A DNA stretch of 31,894 nucleotides, from contig JBNGIO010006380.1 of assembly GCA_049999805.1 (NCBI GenBank), forward strand, positions 213,786 through 245,679, in the 5' to 3' direction. This DNA is from Folioceros fuciformis. Taxonomy: Eukaryota > Anthocerotophyta > Anthocerotopsida > Anthocerotales. Shown here piece by piece: positions 20,032 through 31,484 of this stretch (positions are counted from its first letter, which is position 1; the number at the start of each line of letters is the position of its first letter). A program made the translations under genes and the position numbers. The notes beneath the pieces are model-generated. The model worked only from the letters and a program-made list of their open reading frames with translations. It had not been told where the DNA came from and did not search any database.

Positions 20032-23000
20032 ATGGAGAGCAAACGGCGGCCCCCTCCGACGGGCCCTCCTCTCAAGAGATTTCATGGGCCTACTAATGAA
20101 CCTCCAGATGTCGAGGACGAGGATGTTGATGAGGACGTGTTTTTTGACGAAACTCTGCTGGCGGAAGAGCTGCATCAGGTGGAGGCCGTGGAAGCCCGTC
20201 TCGCCAAATGGGACAGACCTTCAGTTCCACAGAGAAATCCTCAAGTCCACAGCTTAGGTCGGAATTGTTTGAGTGATGACCTGCTCACCTGCGTAGCGCC
20301 CTTGTCGCAGAGCTGGATATGCTGATTTAATCCGTGGATTTTGACCCGTTCATTTGCGTGGTCCTTTACCAGTGTTTCAGCAGCTGGAGATAGATTATGT
20401 GATAGACAGGACTGCGCAAGCAGAGCCCGCTGCAGTGCTTCGAATGTTTGGAGTAACCGAAGAAGGTGCGAGTCCCATGTGCCGACGTTTGATGCCATGT
20501 GCATTTCGATTGCATCACCCGAAGCATGATTTTGAGTTTTGGTTTCTGCAGGAAACAGTGTGTGTTGTCTTGTGCATGGGTTTCAACCATATTTCTACAT
20601 TAGCTGCACGGATGGGTTTGGCCCAGATGACATTCCCAACTTTCGTCGAACCCTGGAGGTAGAATGACGCCTGCGATTGATTCTCTGCTGAAATACAGTG
20701 AAATTGTTTTTACTTTGTGGATGTTTATGGGCTGTGTACGCTAGAGTCTGAAATTTGGGCTTGCAGGCGCGCATGGTCGAGGCCAACCGGAAGGGTGGCT
20801 TGAAGCAGTATGTAACAAGGATTGAAGTTGTACAGAAGAGAAGTCTTATGTACTTTCAGCACCAGAAGAGCAGGCCTTTTTTGAAAATTTTTGTTGCATT
20901 GCCTACCATGGTTGCAAGTTGCAGAGGTATTAGGCTTTTGTATGCGCTGTCCCGTCTTCATATTCTGCACTTTTGATGTTTTCTGATTATTATCTGAGAA
21001 CTGCTCGGGGTGCATGCCTCTTGTGGGCTCACTTGTTCCCGTGGACGTAGCTTTGAAAAACTCCTCTGGCTTCTGCAGGAATTCTTGAGAAGGGCATACA
21101 AATTGATGGTCTCGGGCACAAGTCTTTCTTGACTTATGAAAGCAATGTCCTATTCGCTCTGCGGTTTATGATTGATTGTAATGTTGTCGGTGGAAACTGG
21201 ATTGAGCTTCCAGCTGGAAAATATCGCTCCACAGGAAAATCCATATCGTACTGCCAGATTGAAGTCTATGTGATGTATCCAATCAATTTGTTATCTTCAC
21301 TGGAAAAGCTTGGGTCATTTATGTTGTGATTCTGCCATCTACTTTGTTCTCCTCAACAAAGCACAGGTATAGTGACCTGATAAGTCATCCAGCCGTTGGG
21401 CAGTACTCCAAGATGGCACCTTTTCGCATCTTGAGTTTTGACATTGAGTGTGCTGGTCGGAAAGGGCACTTCCCTGAGCCTGATAAGGATCCTGTGATTC
21501 AGGTACCGGTCTGTCTCAACGTAAATTTTCTTTTGAGGAATTTTTTTTGCCTCGTGCACTATTTCAGATGCACTGCATATCTGACCTATGTGGATAATGT
21601 TCTGAATATCGTGCAGATTGCCAACCTGGTAACTGTTCAAGGACAGAATCAACCGATGGTGCGAAATGTCATGACCTTGAACTCTTGTGCCCCGATTGTG
21701 GGCTCAGATGTTATGCCATTTGAATCAGAGGCCGAAATTCTATTGGCTTGGAGGGTATGTGAAGAGAGTTGTGAGCTTATTATGAATTCTGTTTGTGTTT
21801 CAATTTCGTTTAAATCAGCATTGTTGAAGTCTGTGAAATTTGTACCTTTTGCTTCAGGACCTTGTGCAAAAGGTGGATCCTGATCTCATCATAGGCTACA
21901 ATATCTGCAAGTTTGATCTCCCATATTTGGTTGAGGTAATTATTCACTACAACTTGTTGAAGCAGTTCAAATGCTGTCAGTGCAGTCAGCGTCTATTGAG
22001 TGTTACAACTGGAGCCCTATTCCCATGTTTGTTGGTATGGCTGCGGATCTTTCCAGAGGGCTGAGACACTGAAGATTGGGGGCTTTCCCATTCTTGGTCG
22101 CATAAGAAATAGCAGGCTTCGCATGAGGGATGCCAAGTTCCAATCAAGGTACTGTTGCTTTGGTGTCCCAGTCAAAATCTGTGTACCTTTCCTCGTAGAG
22201 CCACAAATGTTGGGATGTGACTTCCGAACCTTAATGAGACCTTTGATATCTACGCAGGCAATATGGTACTAGAGAGAGTAAGGAATTGACTATAGAAGGT
22301 CGTGTGCAGTTTGATCTCCTACAGGTATTGAACCCCAACAGGCAAAGTTCAGCCGCAGTCTAAACTGCAATATCCTGCTCTTTTATTTGCACGTATGATA
22401 TTCGTGAATCGTTCTTGCATGTGCAGGCAATTCAAAGAGATTACAAGCTCAGCTCGTACTCTTTAAATTCTGTTTCAGCTCATTTTCTTGGAGAGCAGGT
22501 TTGTCGCCTCCTTCTGTTACTGTCTGCCTAATTGCAAGGTGAAGGTTGTGTCTTGTCTTGGCAGCAACTCTGTTATTGGCAGTTTAGTTTTGACCTAGCA
22601 ACCTGGTTGGCAGAAGGAGGATGTTCACCACTCAATCATCTCAGACTTGCAGAGTGGCAATTCCGAAACTCGCCGACGGCTTGCTGTGTACTGTCTGAAG
22701 GTTAGTGAACCACACCAGCAGTGGTCAGCTTGTCTCACTTAGATGTTTTCACTTGTAGGATCAGAGCTATGTATCCATGTTTCAGTCCCATGATTACGTT
22801 TTTCTCCAACATGATCTAGGATGCATACCTTCCTCAGCGTCTGCTGGACAAGCTAATGTATGTTTACAATTACATTGAAATGGCCCGAGTTACTGGAGTC
22901 CCTGTGTCCTTCCTCTTGGCACGAGGTCAAAGCATTAAGGTACTGTTGTGATCACTCCCTCCATGTTTAATGCGTCAGCTGTGTCATCACCGCTTCTGAA

Positions 23001-26000
23001 ACAAGTGTAGAATCTGCGCAGGTACTGTCACAGATACTGAGGAAATCAAAACAAAGAAACTTTGTCGTTCCCAATGTGAAAGGTCAATCAGGTGGCCAGG
23101 AAGGGTTTGAAGGAGCGACTGTGAGTCATCTTCCTGCTTTGCTGATACCATGGCAATCCTAAGGTTCCCAATCTTTCTGAAAGGTAGACAGTGTAGATAT
23201 TGAAATGAATCTCTTCTAATTTAATTGTCCCTGTTCTGACTTGCTTGGTAGGTTCTGGATGCAAGGGCTGGTTTTTACGAGAAGCCAATTGCAACCCTTG
23301 ATTTTGCTTCCCTATACCCATCTATTATGATGGCATATAATCTATGTTACTGCACGCTGGTATCCCTCGTGCCAACAACAGATCTAAACCTTTTCACCTT
23401 GTTCTTGCGTTCAGTATCGGTGAGCCACAGATTCTCACGCCGTGTACCTTCCTCTAGGTGAGATCCGAGGACCTGACCAAGTTGAATCTGGAGCCTGAAA
23501 ACGTGCTGAAAACCCCATCTGGTGAAACATTTGTTAAAGCTGATCTGGAGAAGGTATGGCCTGGTTGCGTCTTCGAGTGGTTTCTACAGTTCTGTAGTTT
23601 GCAGAAAAGCTGAAAGCGTGTCCTCATTAGGGAATATTGCCAGAGATTCTTGAGGAGCTTCTTGCTGCAAGGAAGCGGGCTAAAGCTGACTTGAAGGTTT
23701 TCAATTTGGCTTTATATCCTTCTTTCGGATCGTAGAATCTAGACAGTTTGTTTTGATGTGTAACTGTTCCTATTCGGTGAGCAGGAGGCCACGGATCCTT
23801 TTGAAAAGGCTGTCCTGGACGGTAGACAACTTGCGTTGAAGGTATTGCCTTTGCATTGTGTGATTCTTGGAATTTTTGTTTTTCTTGCCCCAGAGGTAAT
23901 ACAAAGTTTTGCAGGTCAGCGCGAATTCTGTGTACGGGTTCACTGGAGCAACGGTTGGCCAACTACCGTGTCTGGAGATATCTTCCAGTGTTACTAGCTA
24001 TGGTATTCCTTTTATCCACAACGAAGGGCCCGGGGTGTCACTCGATTTGAATTCTTGTCCTGACGCTTAGTTTTCCAGGGCGACAAATGATTGAGCACAC
24101 AAAGAAGTTGGTGGAAGAGAGGTTCAACACAAGAAACAACTATGAATATGATGCAGAGGTAACTTCTCTCCGTAAGACCTTATTTTGCTGAATGTACGAC
24201 GTATCTCTAACTCTGGCCACTCTAATTTGTCGTACATTTAGGTTGTTTATGGTGACACCGACTCTGTTATGGTACAATTTGGAGTTTCCAAGGTGGACGA
24301 GGCTATGAAACTGGGTCGTGAAGCTGCAGAGTACATCAGTGACACCTTTACTAAGGTGACTGAAAGTTATTGCATGACTTCGATTCGGCACGTTTCCTTG
24401 ACATCTGACGCACTTTCCTTGGACGAAAATAAGTTGATGTCTCATATTTACTAGAGATACTGCGTGCTGCGTTTTTCTCATACATATCATGGGCAGCCAA
24501 TCAAGCTGGAGTTTGAGAAAGCCTACTTTCCGTATCTACTTATCAGCAAAAAGCGGTATGCAGGGCTGCTGTGGACGAAACCGGACAAGCATGATAAGAT
24601 GGACACCAAAGGTAGGTCCTCCTTCAACCTGGCGAGGTGAACATAAAGCTATGCGAACGGTTCCTTTGCTCATGTTTCTCGAACGTAATCCTGCCTACGG
24701 ATTCCAGGAATTGAGACAGTTCGGAGAGATAATTGTCTCCTGGTGAAAAACTTGGTGACCGAATGCCTCAACAAGATCCTTATAGACCGCGATGTTCCAG
24801 GAGCTGTACAGTATGTCAAAAACACTATTTCTGATTTGCTCATGAACAGAATGGATCTTTCGCTACTGGTTATTACCAAGGTTTGAAGCTGACCACATGA
24901 CGTTGTGCGCTAATTAAGCATGTGCTCACAGAGTTTTGCCCCTGCCCCTTACTGGACGAGTTTGCTCTGGATAACAGGGGTTGACAAAAACGGGAGATGA
25001 CTATGCCGTCAAGGCTGCTCATGTTGAGCTTGCTGAACGGATGCGGAAGGTAGTTTCGGGACACAACATCTCTTTTGCAATGATCTGTACTTATCTTCTT
25101 GATGTTGCTACTTCTGACTTCATTCTGGGCGTCCAGCGAGATGCTGCAACTGCTCCAACTGTAGGTGATCGCGTCCCATATGTTATCGTCAAAGCTGCGA
25201 AGGGAGCGAAGGCAAGTCTTGAAATTGAAATGCATGTAGCCTCTTGACTTGGCTGTGAAGTTTCTCGTTCTCCTATCCGGCTCTTCATACCTCGAAATAC
25301 AGGCTTATGAAAGATCAGAAGATCCTATCTTCGTTCTGGAAAACAATATTCCAATCGACCCTCAATACTACCTGGAGAATCAACTCAGTAAGGTGAGTGA
25401 AAGTTAGCAAATTTGTGTGCTTTCCTTGTGCGAGGCGAGGGTGATCAGCTGACGAAGAGGTCCTGTTAATGGTAGCCGTTGCTCCGAATATTTGATCCAA
25501 TATTGAAGAATGCAAGCAAGGAGCTTCTGCACGGCAGCCATACTCGGTCTGTCTCAATATCTACTCCGTCCAATAGTGGTATCATGAAATTTGCGAAGAA
25601 GAAACTGAGCTGCATAGGCTGCAAGACTCCGATAAGGTATGTACCGACAAGTCTTGGACTATTAGTACAGGACGTTAGGCAGATAGTAACCGGTTGGCTT
25701 GCAGCGAAGAAGATCAAACCTTGTGTAAGCACTGCCGTGGGCGTGAAGCAGAGCTTTATCAGAAGACAGTCTCAAATGGTCGGTTATTCCGTCATCCGCT
25801 CGTGTATGGCCTTATGATCAAATTCGTCGCTAACTCGTGTAACGTATGGAATGCACAGTTCGAGACCTGGAAGACCTTTTCGGGAGATTGTGGACAGAGT
25901 GTCAGCGGTGTCAAGGGTCCTTACATCAGGATGTTCTGTGCACGAGGTTGTAGCTCTCTCCATATCCTATCTATGCTAGGCTTGCTACATTTGGTGGTGT

Positions 26001-26223
26001 AGGTAGTCCTTTGTGCTTGCAAATAATAAACTCCCCGTGCACATCTGCAGTCGTGACTGCCCCATATTTTATCGTCGGAAGAAAGCACAGAAGGACTTAT
26101 CAGAGGCAGAAGTACAGTTGGAGCGATGGTAATTGTTCTTTCTCTCTGTGATAACATAACACGGAGACCATTCGTCACAGCATCAGCCTGAGCAGGTTTT
26201 ATGGCACTTTCAGGGAGACATGA
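20032..26223 (+). CDS. POLD1: DNA polymerase delta catalytic subunit
   Basis: Replicative B-family DNA polymerase with 3'-5' proofreading, acting mainly on the lagging strand. My model has 31 exons, about 1071 aa (Arabidopsis and human are near 1100), all in phase. Exon starts-ends: 20032-20257, 20373-20465, 20552-20658, 20767-20926, 21079-21274, 21367-21502, 21617-21754, 21858-21935, 22057-22148, 22258-22324, 22427-22498, 22614-22700, 22820-22939, 23022-23120, 23252-23359, 23458-23553, 23631-23696, 23785-23841, 23915-24002, 24079-24158, 24242-24355, 24497-24611, 24708-24880, 24978-25049, 25137-25211, 25303-25392, 25476-25636, 25705-25778, 25859-25946, 26051-26128, 26214-26223. Exonuclease motifs: [30 protein letters not shown]. 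Polymerase motifs: [10 protein letters not shown] (A), [13 protein letters not shown] (B), YGDTDS (C). The C-terminal CysA zinc finger (CIGC...CKHC) and CysB Fe-S motif (CQRC...CTSRDC) are intact. The last intron is uncertain: without it the protein stops at 26132. Confidence 0.95.
25212..25302 (+). other. non-canonical GC-AG intron in POLD1
   Basis: The exon ends ...GCGAAG and the intron starts GCAAGTCTTG, so the donor is GC in an otherwise ideal context (AAG|GCAAGT). The acceptor is AAATACAG at 25302. Joining gives [14 protein letters not shown], the conserved order in the family. The only nearby GT (five bases on) would bring an immediate stop. All other POLD1 introns in my model are GT-AG. 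Confidence 0.85.
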
Positions 26224-26792
26224 CAAGCTCAGTTAAGAGTACAGGGAGTTGAAACCTCAAAAGGAACTCACGGGCGTCACTGCTGCATGTGCGAGTTACC
26301 TGTAAGCATTTCTCGAACCGTTTGGGATTTGTGATACCACCTTGCAAGAACTTGTTGGACGGAACTAGGCACCAGCTAGCGACCCTCGTCTGACGGAGGC
26401 CTGATCTTGTGGTCCTTTTCACCTCGCCTCGCTGTCGTAGTAGTCGGGTGGTTTGCCTTAAGCTCGAACTAGAAGTGGTGAGTACTACCAACTACTTTGT
26501 TTGTACATGGTGCCGAACTCAGACGGCTGGCGGGCAACATATCTCTCTGTGCTAGTACTCAACTTCGCGGCAGAAGACAATTTTGACATCAAATAAATAG
26601 CCATTTTTTCGTGTGTTAACTTCAGCGATCCTATTGCATGACGACGTAGGACACGTGGATATACGTTCATTGTCCTAACTGTCCATTAGGGCGTGTATTT
26701 CTTTGTGCTTTTGTGTCGTATGTGGTCGAGACATGCCATAGTACGATATTTATGTATTAGATTAAATACATAAGTATTTGGGCTTCGTCGAT

Positions 26793-26836
26793 TCACTAGG
26801 GCTACCCTAATAAATCACTAGGGCTACCCTAATAAA
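26793..26836. repeat. 22-bp direct tandem repeat, two identical copies
   Basis: Two identical copies, 26793-26814 and 26815-26836, starting TCACTAGGGCTACCC. They lie about 50 bp before another tandem array and about 170 bp before the retrotransposon remnant. Confidence 0.9.
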
Positions 26837-26888
26837 TTTTGCTAATACGCAATACTTCGTGGACTCATATGGCACCTGCCATTCCATC

Positions 26889-26972
26889 CCCAGGTAACCA
26901 GGTGCAATTCCCAGGTAACTAGGTGCAATTCCCAGGTAACTAGGTGCAATTCCCAGGTAACCAGGTGCAACT
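26889..26972. repeat. 21-bp tandem repeat, four near-identical copies
   Basis: Four head-to-tail units at 26889, 26910, 26931 and 26952, each starting CCCAGGTAAC and ending GGTGCAATT or GGTGCAACT. Units 1 and 4 carry GGTAACC, a 7-base palindromic core; units 2 and 3 differ there by one base. Confidence 0.9.
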
Positions 26973-27003
26973 CACCCATATACCCGTGTAGGTGTTGTGT
27001 TGA

Positions 27004-28793
27004 TTATCGCCCTGTGTTGAAGCACGCAGGGCAAAGCATTTGCGTGACATATAGTAGCGCAGCATTGCTCTGCAACTCAGAGAGCAGCTTCATGCCCACT
27101 TCAGCCCCCACCAATTTGGGATTGCTATCCCGGGGGGGCTGTGAGGCAGTGACCTTTGGGGTTAGAATGGTCTTGGACCTACATCCAAATTGGGTTGCCT
27201 TGCATGTTGATGTGGAGAATGCTTTCAACACCATCTCTACGGTGGCTATTTTCAATGAGTTGAAGGTTGTGGGCGGTTGTTTGGAGTCTTTTATCTCCTT
27301 TGTCCGCTCCTTCTATGGTGCCCCGTCTAATCTCTACTTTCAACACTGGTCCACGGCGGAGGAGGTCTCAATGCTTGACTCGGCAGCAGGTACGCACCAG
27401 GGGGATCCCTTAGGCTCTCTTTGCTATGGCTCACCGCTTCTACAGTAGGGGGTTGTCTCTTCCCATCTGCGGCCGATGACACTCATCTCCTAGGTTTAGG
27501 GGATAAGGTTAAGGAAGCCTTTGAGTTTTTCTCAAAGGAGCTCTTATGCTTGGGCCTAAAAGTCAAGATTTCCAAGTGTAAGATTTGGTCTCCATATGGT
27601 ATCACTCCATCTCTACAACTTCCGGAGGGGAACATCGATTCTCCATGGGGGATCTGCGTCCTGGGGGTCCTTGTTGGCCCCCCCGACTTTATCCGCAAAT
27701 TTGTGGATGCAACTTTGACGGAGGATTTGGTGCACATTGAGTACCTTCATCAGCTTGGGGACCCGTAGGTGGCCTATAGCATCCTCTCCACCTGCTTTGC
27801 ACTAGGCCTTGGGTACCTCATACGTATAGTGCCTCCATCCCCAGATTTTCTTTTCAAACTAAGGGACTTCAACAAGCAAGTATTGAAGGAATTGGGGGAC
27901 ATTGTTGGCCCGGGTTCATTTGATTGTACTGCAGGTGATTTGGCTAGGAGACAGGCATCCCTACCCGTTGCTTCGAGCGGCATTTGGCTACTAGCAATTG
28001 AGGCCTCGATGCCAGCTGCTTTTCTTAGTAGTTGGGCGCTCTCTATTCCAGCTTTAGTGACTTGCTTCTCTATCGGAAACTCGGGTGTTTTGAGGGTTTT
28101 GTCACTGGAGTTGAGAAGGGGCCATTCTCCCTCCAGGAGTCCCTCAGGAGGGCCAGGATCTCTTATCCTCACAAGCTCGATTAGTCATGCCTTCGTTTTC
28201 CTCCTTCCTTTGTGGGGGTATGACGGGGCTTCACTCTTGGAAAATCATTATGGGCAAGAGTTGCAGGCCCTCATACTTGATTCCTCCATTGACAAGCAGG
28301 CTCGGGCAAGCCTTCGATCTTATTCGGGGAAGGATGCTAGCTCTTGGTTGTTGGCCCATCCATGCATCTAGGCTTTCCGAATCGCACTAACTTCTTTCTC
28401 TACTACGATGAGGTTTCTCCTTGGCTTGGTCCAGTCATTGGCATGGTCTCTCTCTTCTTGTAGCCATGGGCTCCTCCTTGACAACCCGGGAGGCACTTGG
28501 CACGTTGCCCTATCGGCGGGCAACGCATCGCCACCCATAATACAATGAGGGACGTTATGTTTTCTTTGGCCAAGGAGGGTGGCTTCTTTCCCTACAAGAA
28601 GCACCCATATACCTTGCTAAACAGCTTCTCCGTCATTGCATACCTTTTCTTGACCGAGGGGGACCAATTTTCTATAGCTAATATGATGATGGTCACATGC
28701 CCCACTCGGACAACCATCAGCGAGCATGTCATTATCAACCCCCCGGGTTGGGCGGTTAAAGGAAGCGCGACAAAGAAGACTTGCAAGTAAGGG
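27004..28793 (+). mobile_element. non-LTR retrotransposon remnant (reverse transcriptase fragments)
   Basis: The reverse transcriptase palm is readable but broken. The fingers and motif A are in frame to 27448 (SRGGCEAVTFG, then LHVDVENAFNTIS), followed by FVRSFYG and motif B (AGTHQGDPLG). The frame then shifts, and motif C (ADDTHLLGL) with a downstream stretch (KISKCKIWSP, CVLGVLVGPP) occupies 27421-27768. A stop codon there is followed by a third open part (27769-28371). A fourth, in another frame (28497-28790), reads GGQRIATHNTMRDVMFSLAK, which resembles the region after the polymerase in such elements. No intact open frame, poly-A tail or target-site duplication was identified. The element is dead and 5'-truncated. 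I judge it to be a LINE-type RT from motif order, without naming the clade. Confidence 0.8.
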
Positions 28794-29189
28794 TCATTTG
28801 TTCATCCCCATGTTAAGAGGAGAGGCATAGGCCTTTCCCTATCCCGCGTGGTGGCATTTTTCCGGCAACCGGTTTTGATTGGACTATGAAAGGCCTTGGC
28901 AAACACGATTTTTCAGACAACATCAAGTACGGCGGATGCAGCTTCAACAGCCTTGGCAATAAGTAGGCCATAAGAGTTACAGGCTAGATGAACGAGGGGG
29001 TTAGGCCTCTTTCTTGGCTTTTCCCCATTGCGGGTTGTTTCTTGTCACGAGGTAGATGGAACTTCCCTTTTGTTTTTTTTTTTTAAGTCTTCATGTTCCT
29101 CCAAAGAATGGCTCGCTGTCAAGTCGTGGAGATCGCCACCGGACTACAACCTAAGTTGCACTACTTGAATTTTCTATCGCTTTTCTGGT
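28794..29189. other. intergenic region without recognised genes
   Basis: No gene seen. A T-run lies near 29072-29083. From about 29090 the sequence belongs to the duplicated block that recurs near 31485. Confidence 0.5.
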
Positions 29190-29520
29190 TTACTGCGGAT
29201 AACAGGAGCAGGCGCGGAGTCTGACTCCCCAGGGGGCGGACGGAGGGCTGATGGTGAGGAAGTCGCAGAACTGGCGACTCTTTTTCTTCAAGCTGGTCCA
29301 GCTGCTGATGTGGAATCGGTACCGAGAAACCAGCTTGAGCCGCAACGGAACGACGCCCCGTTCAATGTCATCTGCCATGGCACTCACTCTGTCTTGCGAC
29401 AGCTGCACCTGCAGCTGGGGCTGGAGCCGCACGGTTGTCTCCACAGTGGTCTTCTCCTTCTGTTGGTATCCCAGACCCGGAAACGCCTGCACGGCCAGCC
29501 GCTGATTGCGGTATCACAGA
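29090..29520. repeat. left copy of a segment duplicated near 31485
   Basis: Sequence such as AAAGAATGGCT (29103), GGAGATCGCCACC and CCCCAGGGGGCGGACGGAGG recurs in the same order at an offset of about 2394 bp. The copy includes the 3' half and downstream flank of the LEA_2-type gene, so flanking DNA was duplicated together with the gene. Confidence 0.8.
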
Positions 29521-29759
29521 GTGGTCCTCACGTACTGGTACTCTACGTTGGCATGCCGCTTATAATTGCCCAAGCTGAGGGTGACGTTCAGATCCCAATA
29601 TAGGCCCGTGCTGCTCAGATTGAAAGCTCCCACCTTCACCCTCTCCAGCTCCATATGGACAATGCCATGTAAGACAGCGAACCATATGATCACCAACATG
29701 ACGAACAACGTGGAGAGGCATGTCAAACAGCAACAGAAGGCACAGCCTTTGTTTGCCAT
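29190..29759 (-). pseudogene. LEA_2/NHL-type membrane protein gene, interrupted by one in-frame stop
   Basis: From ATG at 29759 (MANKGCAFCCCL) the frame gives 190 codons with one internal TGA at 29514-29516. A Cys-rich N-terminus is followed by a single membrane segment (LFVMLVIIWFAVLHGIV). An LEA_2 domain then starts (VKVGAFNLSSTGLYWDLNVTLSL). After the stop the same frame continues with AVQAFPGLGYQQ, VQLSQDRVSAMADDIERG, VVPLRLKLVSRYRFH and QFCDFLTISPP, the usual second half of NDR1/HIN1-like proteins. Such proteins sit in the plasma membrane and are linked to defence and stress. The break is one substitution in an otherwise clean frame, so it is a young pseudogene, an allele, or a sequence error. 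Confidence 0.75.
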
Positions 29760-30407
29760 GACCCTCGTCCTGGCCTCCTGTACCACACCAGTGCTTGCCT
29801 TGCATAAACAGTTTCATGAAGGAGCTTGTCCAGCCAACGCGCTTGCGTCACCTCGAAGCGTTGACAGGGTCAAGCCATGGCATGGGGGAGTCTGGGTAAA
29901 GCTTAATGCTTAAGCTTAACGGCTGTTGATGCTTAATCCTGTGAAAACGCAGCAGCTTGCGATGCTGAAGGCTCCGGGTGGTAAGAGGCATGTCCTTTAT
30001 CGAGACTACGATACCTTGACGGGCGGTCCGTTGGTACAGTGTAAACAATCGCTAGAGCTAGTCCGCCTTGCAAGCCTTGCGCCTGGCAGTGGGTTCTCCC
30101 CTAGTTTTCTTTCTCGCTGAGATTTTTACACCTGCTGCGCTTTTCCTCGATTGCGTTTGGGCAGACAAGAAGCTCTGTACCGAGACGGGCACTCTTGGGG
30201 TTCCCATCTTCCACTCTGCACGCCGAGAATGAGATGCCTATGCTGAAGAACTGTCTGATTGGCTCACAGTCTGCTCCAGGTTGCACAAACGCTCTCCAAC
30301 ATTTCTTTCCAGCTGGCGGGAAGAAGCAATTCAAGGTAAAGAGACTGAGTCATAGCACGTAGCGAAGCCTCTGGAATGACTACCTTGATCAGGCTATGTG
30401 CTGCTGC
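29760..30407. other. spacer between LEA_2-type copies
   Basis: No gene recognised. A 77-codon minus-strand frame (30101-30334) matches nothing known. The spacer includes the probable upstream region of the first LEA_2-type copy. Confidence 0.4.
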
Positions 30408-30830
30408 TCACCCCCTTTTCCCCTCTTTCTTGGCTTCCAAGGAGAAACATGTGAGGGCGAGGGAGCCTGGCTTCCACGCGGCGGACGGAGGACTGATGGC
30501 GAGGGAATCACAGAACTGGTGAGCCGGTGAGTCCAGCGGGTCCACCAAGATCTGTGAAACAGGCAGCGAGCAGCCAGCATGAGCTGCAGTGGGATCACGC
30601 CCCGCCCGAAATCCGCCTCCATCGCTGCTGCAAGGTAAATTTGCCGCAGACGCGCCTGCCCGGAGCATTGCAGACGCAAGACGCGCTTGAGAGCGCTCTG
30701 GCAGCCCTGATGGGGCCCGTTGCTGGGAACGTCTGCACGTCCAGCTTGTGGCCACGGTGCTCTCGGACCTGTAGGTGTACAGTATGTGCACATGGTTGCT
30801 GCACTTGTGCAAGGTGAGGGTGGGGTGGTG
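30408..30830 (-). pseudogene. second LEA_2/NHL-type copy, frameshifted and lacking the N-terminus
   Basis: Minus-strand homology to the first copy is spread over three frames: LDVQTFPATGP; then LAAAMEADFGRGVIPLQLML and FHRSWWTRW; then HQFCDSLAISPPSAAW. At least two frameshifts separate these parts. The membrane segment and first half of the domain are not recognisable upstream of about 30830. This is the most decayed of the three copies. Confidence 0.65.
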
Positions 30831-31484
30831 ACTCGAACAGAAACTTCAAGCTAATATTAGCTTTAGTGCAATTGATCTCTTGTATAAGAGATTGCGACAT
30901 GTTAAGAGTCAAGATTTGAAGTTGTTGGAGTCCTCGCAAATGGTACAGCTAAGAGGAGAATGAGAACTATTGTTATTCAAAGATTGATTGTGTTCTCAAT
31001 AAACATCAATGGGTACTTTTATCTCACCTTTTTTAGTTTAAGCCATTAGAGGGTTAAAACCCAAGATCACACGTACATATGTTTGCTTTTACTTATAATA
31101 CCTTGAAGTTGATATTAAAATACATAAAACCTTAAAATCCAAATAGATTAAACAAAATCCACAAAAAAACGGATTCCCGTTATGACCAGTATTATCAATT
31201 CGTAGCATGGTGTGCTAGCAACCCAAAGTCCTTGCATCAGGAGCAGCATTTTGTGTCACACAAATCCCATCCGAATACCGACCAATTCAAGCGCGCATGA
31301 TGCTTAATGACGACGTTCGTAGTTTGTGCTGTTACGACGATGACTTGGGTCGTGAAATCTCGTTTTGCGAGCGAGTCGTAACAAACGTGTACACGGTCGA
31401 GGTGTTGTATACATGAGAAGCATTTGTGTTAGGAATCCCCTTGGTCGCAGGGATTTCCCGACAGGTTGTTCGCAGGAAGTCCAA
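30831..31484. other. AT-rich spacer, no gene recognised
   Basis: Mostly AT-rich, with no open frame that I recognise and no clear repeat. The duplicated block begins at its right end. Confidence 0.5.

Larger units (their letters stand above)
26224..27003. other. 3' flank of POLD1 with hairpin and small repeats
   Basis: No gene seen. AATAAA at 26592-26597 could be the POLD1 polyadenylation signal. TTATGTATT at 26750-26758 and AATACATAA at 26765-26773 form a perfect 9-bp inverted repeat. Tandem repeats follow and are listed separately. Confidence 0.5.

Noticed and set aside
20259-20372. Read-through of POLD1 exon 1 into RNCLSDDLL
   Set aside because: Splicing at 20257/20373 gives [13 protein letters not shown], the conserved order, so the read-through is intron.
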